This document shows, one piece after another, positions 60,230-64,000 of a stretch of DNA of 64,000 bases; the stretch's first letter is position 1, and each line of letters opens with the position of its first letter. Origin of the DNA: Roseateles_C aquae (GTDB lineage: Bacteria; Pseudomonadota; Gammaproteobacteria; Burkholderiales; Burkholderiaceae_C); contig NZ_JAVXZY010000008.1 in the NCBI RefSeq assembly GCF_032337115.1, positions 124,001 through 188,000 on the forward strand, read 5' to 3'. Under the pieces are notes generated by a model that was not told where the DNA came from, ran no database searches, and saw only the letters and a list, made by a program, of their open reading frames with translations. A program made the translations under genes and the position numbers.

Positions 60230-60346
60230 GCTCAGGCGGGGTGCCTTCCTGCAACGCCAAGCGCATGAGCTAGCATAGTTTTGCCGCTTGTCCCTGCCAC
60301 TTTGCCTGGCAGACAATTTCGCAGCTTTCTCAACCTGGCCCTTTCA

Positions 60347-61810
60347 ATGACCATGAATTTTGCAAACCTGCCGAGCCCCTCGCGTCGTTTGTCTGCCTTG
60401 CTTGCCGCGACCGGGCTGGCCTTGGGCCTGAACCTGGCCATGCCCGCCTTTGTGCAGGCACAGGCGCGTGAGCTGCCGGACTTCACCGAGCTGGTGGAGC
60501 GGGTGGGCCCGGCGGTGGTGAACATCCGCACCTCCGAGCGCCTGCGCGCCGCGCCGGGCGGCAATGCCGATCAGGAGGCACTGCTGCAGGAGCTGATGCG
60601 CCGCTTCGGCATCCCAGCACCGGGCCAGCGCCGTGGCGCGCCACGGGGTGACGATGAGCAACCGCAGCGCCGTGGTCTGGGTTCCGGCTTCATCCTGGGC
60701 GCCGACGGCTTTGTGATGACCAATGCCCATGTCGTTGATGGCGCCGATGAGATCACCGTCACGCTGACCGACAAGCGCGAGTTCAAGGCCAAGCTGATTG
60801 GTGCCGACAAGCGCACCGATGTGGCCATCGTCAAGATCGAGGCCTCGGCGCTGCCGGTGGTCAAGATTGGTGACGTCGGCCGACTCAAGGTCGGTGAGTG
60901 GGTGATGGCCATCGGCTCGCCCTTTGGTTTCGACAACACGGTGACGGCCGGCATCGTCAGTGCCAAGGCGCGTGACACCGGCGAGTTCCTGCCCTTCATC
61001 CAGACCGATGTGGCCATCAATCCCGGCAATTCCGGCGGGCCGCTGCTGAATATGCGCGGTGAGGTGGTGGGCATCAACTCGCAGATCTACAGCCAGTCCG
61101 GCGGCTTCATGGGCATCTCGTTTGCGATCCCGATTGACGAGGCGATGCGCGTCGCGGATCAGTTGCGTGGTGGCGGACGGGTGGTGCGCGGGCGCATCGG
61201 TGTGGGCATCGGCGATCTGAGCAAGGAGGTGGCCGAGGCCTTGGGCCTGGAGAAGGCGCAGGGCGTTGTGGTGCGCTCGGTCGAGCCCGGCTCGCCAGCT
61301 GAAAAGGGAGGCGTGGAAGCGGGCGACATCATCATCAAGCTCGACGGCAGGCAGCTCAGCAATGCCAACGATTTGCGCCGCAGCGTGGCGGCGAACAAGC
61401 CGGGCAGCAAGTCGGTGCTGCAGGTCTTCCGCCGCGGTGCCTACAAGGAGCTGACCCTGGTGATCGGAGAAATGCCGGCCGAGGACGCCGCTGCCACTGC
61501 AGCCGACCCGGCTGCCAAGGCCAAGCCTTCGGCACTGTCCAGCTTTGGCCTGACGGTCTCCGAACTCAGCGACGCGCAAAAGCGTGATGGCAAGCTGCGC
61601 TCGGGCGTGCTTGTCGATGAGGCCGAGGGGGTGGCAGCGCGGGCAGGGCTGCGCGCTGGCGATGTGATTCTGGCTGTCGGCAAGACCGAGATCAGCAGCG
61701 TCAAGCAACTGGAGCAACAGCTCAAGCTGGGCGAGAAGGCCAAGCAGCTGCCGCTGACGGTGTGGCGTGAGGGGGCGGTGAACTACCTGCTGCTCAAGCC
61801 GGCGTCCTGA
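60347..61810 (+). CDS. degQ: DegP/DegQ/MucD family periplasmic serine protease
   Basis: Envelope quality-control protease and chaperone; 487 residues. ATG 60347 or 60353 opens a signal peptide ending FVQAQA. The trypsin-like domain has His in TNAHVVDGADEITV, Asp in KRTDVAIVKIE and Ser in NPGNSGGPLLNMRGEVVG. Two PDZ domains follow (GVVVRSVEPGSPAEKGGVEAGDIIIKLDG; GVLVDEAEGVAARAGLRAGDVILAVG). The sequence between His-rich start and catalytic domain (QRRGAPRGDDEQPQRRG) is a loop like loop LA of DegQ. No rpoE, rseA or rseB next to it, unlike related genomes. Confidence 0.93.
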   Translation: MTMNFANLPSPSRRLSALLAATGLALGLNLAMPAFVQAQARELPDFTELVERVGPAVVNIRTSERLRAAPGGNADQEALLQELMRRFGIPAPGQRRGAPRGDDEQPQRRGLGSGFILGADGFVMTNAHVVDGADEITVTLTDKREFKAKLIGADKRTDVAIVKIEASALPVVKIGDVGRLKVGEWVMAIGSPFGFDNTVTAGIVSAKARDTGEFLPFIQTDVAINPGNSGGPLLNMRGEVVGINSQIYSQSGGFMGISFAIPIDEAMRVADQLRGGGRVVRGRIGVGIGDLSKEVAEALGLEKAQGVVVRSVEPGSPAEKGGVEAGDIIIKLDGRQLSNANDLRRSVAANKPGSKSVLQVFRRGAYKELTLVIGEMPAEDAAATAADPAAKAKPSALSSFGLTVSELSDAQKRDGKLRSGVLVDEAEGVAARAGLRAGDVILAVGKTEISSVKQLEQQLKLGEKAKQLPLTVWREGAVNYLLLKPAS

Positions 61811-62131
61811 GGCTCACGACCGCTTCAGCCCTGCGGGGTCTTTCCGCATGGTGGAATTTGGCGGATGCGTCTAGATCGTCCAGCTGCCTCCAAAAAGGCG
61901 ACGCTCGAGCTCTGAATGGGACTGCGTCGCCGGACTCGCTGGGCGGCTACGCAGGATTGCTTGGCTTGTCGGCTAGAATAAGAGGTTTCGAGCGCGCTTT
62001 GCCGGCATTGCTGGCACTAATGCCAGCCGGCTTATCGAGGCAGCGGACATGTCAGTTTTATGATGTGCATAAGCTGTGGATAAGTTTCATGTTGGCGAGC
62101 CGCAACGGCCGGAGATGCAGTAACGGTGCGG
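61811..62131. other. Intergenic stretch before lepA leader, with DnaA-box-like sites
   Basis: No gene recognised between degQ and the lepA leader. It contains a hairpin GCTGGCA-CTAA-TGCCAGC (62010-62027) and a TAGAAT at 61974-61979 without a clear -35. TGTGGATAA (62075-62083) is a perfect DnaA box read on the other strand (TTATCCACA); TGTGCATAA (62064-62072) is a one-mismatch copy, 11 bases away in the same direction. Confidence 0.45.
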
Positions 62132-62159
62132 TTTTCAGGCCTGGGCTTTTGGCTACAAT
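62132..62159 (+). promoter_or_regulatory. Putative promoter upstream of lepA
   Basis: TTTTCA (62132-62137), 16-base spacer, TACAAT (62154-62159). It would start transcription near 62166, just at the first base pairs of a hairpin and about 60 bases before an intrinsic terminator. Confidence 0.5.
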
Positions 62160-62165
62160 GAAAGC

Positions 62166-62229
62166 CCAACAAGCAGTTGCCATACGTTTTGTTGGAAGGC
62201 GCGTCACCGTTTCGACGTGCCTTTTTTTT
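62166..62229 (+). ncRNA. Candidate small RNA or attenuator leader before lepA
   Basis: From the inferred start, CCAACAA (62166-62172) pairs with TTGTTGG (62189-62195), directly followed by AAGGCGCGTC (62196-62205) pairing with GACGTGCCTT (62214-62223, one G-T pair) and a run of about eight T. Two stacked hairpins and a terminator make a compact transcript of about 64 bases. It may be a free-standing small RNA, or a leader that stops transcription before lepA under some condition. Confidence 0.5.
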
Positions 62230-62240
62230 ATGTTCGGCGC

Positions 62241-62303
62241 GGCCCTTCGGGCCTTCTCATCGCGCTGCGATGAAGAGCCTTCCACGCAACGGTTTTGCCG
62301 TTG
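62241..62303 (+). other. Structured 5' leader of lepA
   Basis: Three short hairpins follow the terminator: GGCCC-TTC-GGGCC (62241-62253), CATCGC-GCT-GCGATG (62259-62273 approx.) and CAACGG-TTTTG-CCGTTG (62287-62303). They lie between the terminator and the lepA start. They may be mRNA structure for lepA or a degenerate repeat. Confidence 0.35.
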
Positions 62304-62337
62304 AAGCTTCCGGCCGAACAGACCGCGATTGAGTCCA

Positions 62338-64000
62338 TGAATCACATCCGCAATTTCTCCATCATCGCCCACATCGACCACGGCAAGAGCACGCTGGCGG
62401 ATCGCATCATTCAGCGTTGCGGAGGCCTGTCGGATCGCGAGATGGAAGCGCAGGTGCTGGACTCGATGGACATCGAGCGCGAGCGCGGCATCACCATCAA
62501 GGCGCAGACGGCGGCGCTGCAATACAAGGCCAGGGACGGTCAGGTCTACAACCTGAACCTGATCGACACGCCGGGCCACGTCGACTTTTCCTACGAGGTC
62601 AGCCGTTCGCTGTCGGCCTGTGAGGGTGCGTTGCTGGTGGTGGATGCCAGCCAGGGTGTCGAGGCGCAGACGGTGGCCAACTGCTACACGGCGCTGGAGC
62701 TCGGCGTCGAGGTCGTGCCGGTGCTCAACAAGATGGATCTGCCGCAGGCCGACCCTGAGAACGCCAAGGCCGAGATCGAGGACGTGATTGGCATCGATGC
62801 CACCGATGCGATCCCTTGCTCGGCGAAGACCGGCATGGGTATTGACGACATCATCGAAGCCGTCATCGCTCGCATGCCGCCGCCGCGGGGCGTCGTTGAA
62901 GCGCCGCTGCGCGCCATGATCATCGACTCCTGGTACGACGCCTATGTGGGCGTGGTGATGCTGGTGCGTGTCGTCGACGGCACGCTGAAGAAGGGCGAAC
63001 GGATCCGGATGATGGCCTCTGATGCGGTCTATCCTGCCGAGCATCTGGGCGTTTTCTCGCCCAAGTCCGAGAAGCGCGAGCAGCTCAATGCGGGCGAGGT
63101 CGGGTTCGTCATCGCCGGCATCAAGGAGCTGCAGGCGGCCAAGGTCGGCGACACCATCACGCTGGAAAAAAAGCTGCCCAACAATCTCGGCCCTGCCGAA
63201 GAGGCCTTGCCGGGCTTCAAGGAAATCCAGCCGCAGGTCTTCGCGGGCCTGTATCCGACCGAAGCCAGCGAGTACGACTCACTGCGTGACGCGCTGGAAA
63301 AGCTCAAGCTGAACGACTCCTCGCTGCGCTACGAGCCGGAAGTCTCGCAGGCCTTGGGCTTCGGCTTCCGCTGCGGCTTCCTGGGCCTGCTGCATATGGA
63401 AATCGTGCAGGAGCGGCTGGAGCGCGAGTTCGATCAAGACCTGATCACCACGGCACCCAGTGTTGTCTACGAAGTTGTGCGTGGCGACGGCGAGGTCATC
63501 GAGGTCGAGAATCCGTCCAAGATGCCTGAGGTCGGGCAGATCCAGGAGATCCGCGAACCCATCGTCACCGTGCATCTGTACATGCCGCAGGACTATGTTG
63601 GCCCGGTCATGACCCTGGCCAACCAGAAGCGCGGCCAGCAGATCAATATGGCCTATCACGGTCGGCAGGTCATGCTGACCTATGAAATGCCGTTGGCTGA
63701 AATCGTGCTCGACTTCTTCGACAAGCTCAAGAGCGTGTCGCGCGGCTATGCCTCGATGGACTACGAGTTCAAGGAGTACCGAGCCTCTGACGTTGTCAAG
63801 GTTGACATCCTGATCAACGGAGATCGGGTGGACGCCTTGTCCATCATCGTTCACCGCGCCCAAAGCCAGTTCCGTGGCCGCGGCGTGGCGGCGAAGATGC
63901 GCGAACAGATCCCGCGCCAGATGTATGACGTGGCGATCCAGGCCGCCATCGGTGCCAACATCATCGCGCGGGAGAACATCAAGGCGATGCGCAAGAACGT
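62338..64000 (+). CDS. lepA: Elongation factor 4 (LepA), 3' end outside window
   Basis: Ribosome-associated translational GTPase; 554 codons are present of roughly 600. G1 AHIDHGKSTLADRI, switch region GITIKAQTAAL, G3 DTPGHVDFSYEV and G4 NKMDLPQ are intact, followed by the EF-Tu-like domain 2, the GFGFRCGFLGLLHMEIVQERLEREF block and the LepA-specific VHRAQSQFRGRGVAAKMREQIPRQMYDVAIQ region. ATG 62338 gives MNHIRNFSIIAHIDHGK. No clear ribosome site apart from GAG at 62331. Confidence 0.97.

Noticed and set aside
61858..62304. Plus-strand open frame of 148 codons before lepA
   Set aside because: Runs through a promoter, hairpins and a terminator; Ser/Arg/Leu-rich with no ribosome site or family resemblance.
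1..64000. tRNA genes, CRISPR arrays, insertion sequences or phage genes
   Set aside because: No cloverleaf-like T-loop sequences, spaced repeats, transposase motifs or phage proteins were seen while reading both strands; the only repeats are the short palindromic elements listed.

Overview
The window reads as chromosomal DNA of a GC-rich betaproteobacterium of the order Burkholderiales, probably the Comamonadaceae/Sphaerotilaceae side. The clues are a DUF4148 protein, an EPS-associated MarR-type regulator, recurring TAGAAT-type -10 boxes, and the yceD-rpmF-plsX-fabH-fabD-fabG-acpP-fabF ... degQ-lepA order. No tRNA, rRNA, CRISPR array, transposase or phage gene was seen.

Layout. (1) 1-7185 is housekeeping: the end of dsbC, a DUF3429 membrane protein, an M61 peptidase, a DUF3108 protein, an enoyl-CoA hydratase, a DUF4148 protein and, on the minus strand, lysS. 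(2) 7271-19350 (+) is a tightly packed glycan operon. It holds wbpB/wbpD/wbpE-like genes for a diacetamido-glucuronate nucleotide sugar, two further DegT-type aminotransferases, an acyltransferase, a Wzx-like flippase, two glycosyltransferases, a PglC-like initiating phosphoglycosyltransferase and a PglF/WbpM-like 4,6-dehydratase. (3) 19431-30456 (+) holds a SoxY-like Ig-domain protein followed by a complete Xps-type type II secretion operon (gspE-F-G-H-I-J-K-L-M-N/C-D). (4) 30457-32850 holds a promoter, a 32-codon leader ORF and a strongly codon-biased, exported Ala/Thr/Ser/Gly/Val-rich protein that looks like an S-layer or other abundant surface protein, with two strong terminators. (5) 32851-48489 (-) is a second glycan locus: five glycosyltransferases, a Wzy-like polymerase, a Wzx flippase, GDP-N-acetylperosamine and GDP-L-fucose synthesis genes (gmd, fcl, perosamine synthase, N-acetyltransferase), the EPS-type MarR regulator, Wzz and a multi-SLBB export protein. 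A WecA/WbpL-like initiating transferase (48573, +) diverges from it. (6) 49751-64000 is housekeeping again: rhlE, an RsmI-like methyltransferase, maf, the rpmF-fab cluster, a YgfX-like protein, degQ and a truncated lepA.

How it may work together (inference). Regions 2-5 form one surface-building island: two convergent glycan loci enclose a dedicated-looking secretion machine and its likely passenger. There are two initiating transferases and two flippases but one obvious polymerase, so one glycan may be a polymer (perosamine/fucose type, with Wzz and the SLBB exporter) and the other a short oligosaccharide, possibly one that decorates the secreted protein. The island is visibly richer in A/T than the flanks, most clearly around the wzy gene (about 34.7-37 kb).

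Smaller points: a palindromic repeat has inserted in frame into wbpE, with a relative in the wbpB-wbpD gap; a palindrome sits directly upstream of the MarR-type gene; a promoter, hairpin and terminator unit lies before lepA, with two DnaA-box-like sites nearby; and no rpoE-rseA-rseB genes lie between fabF and degQ.
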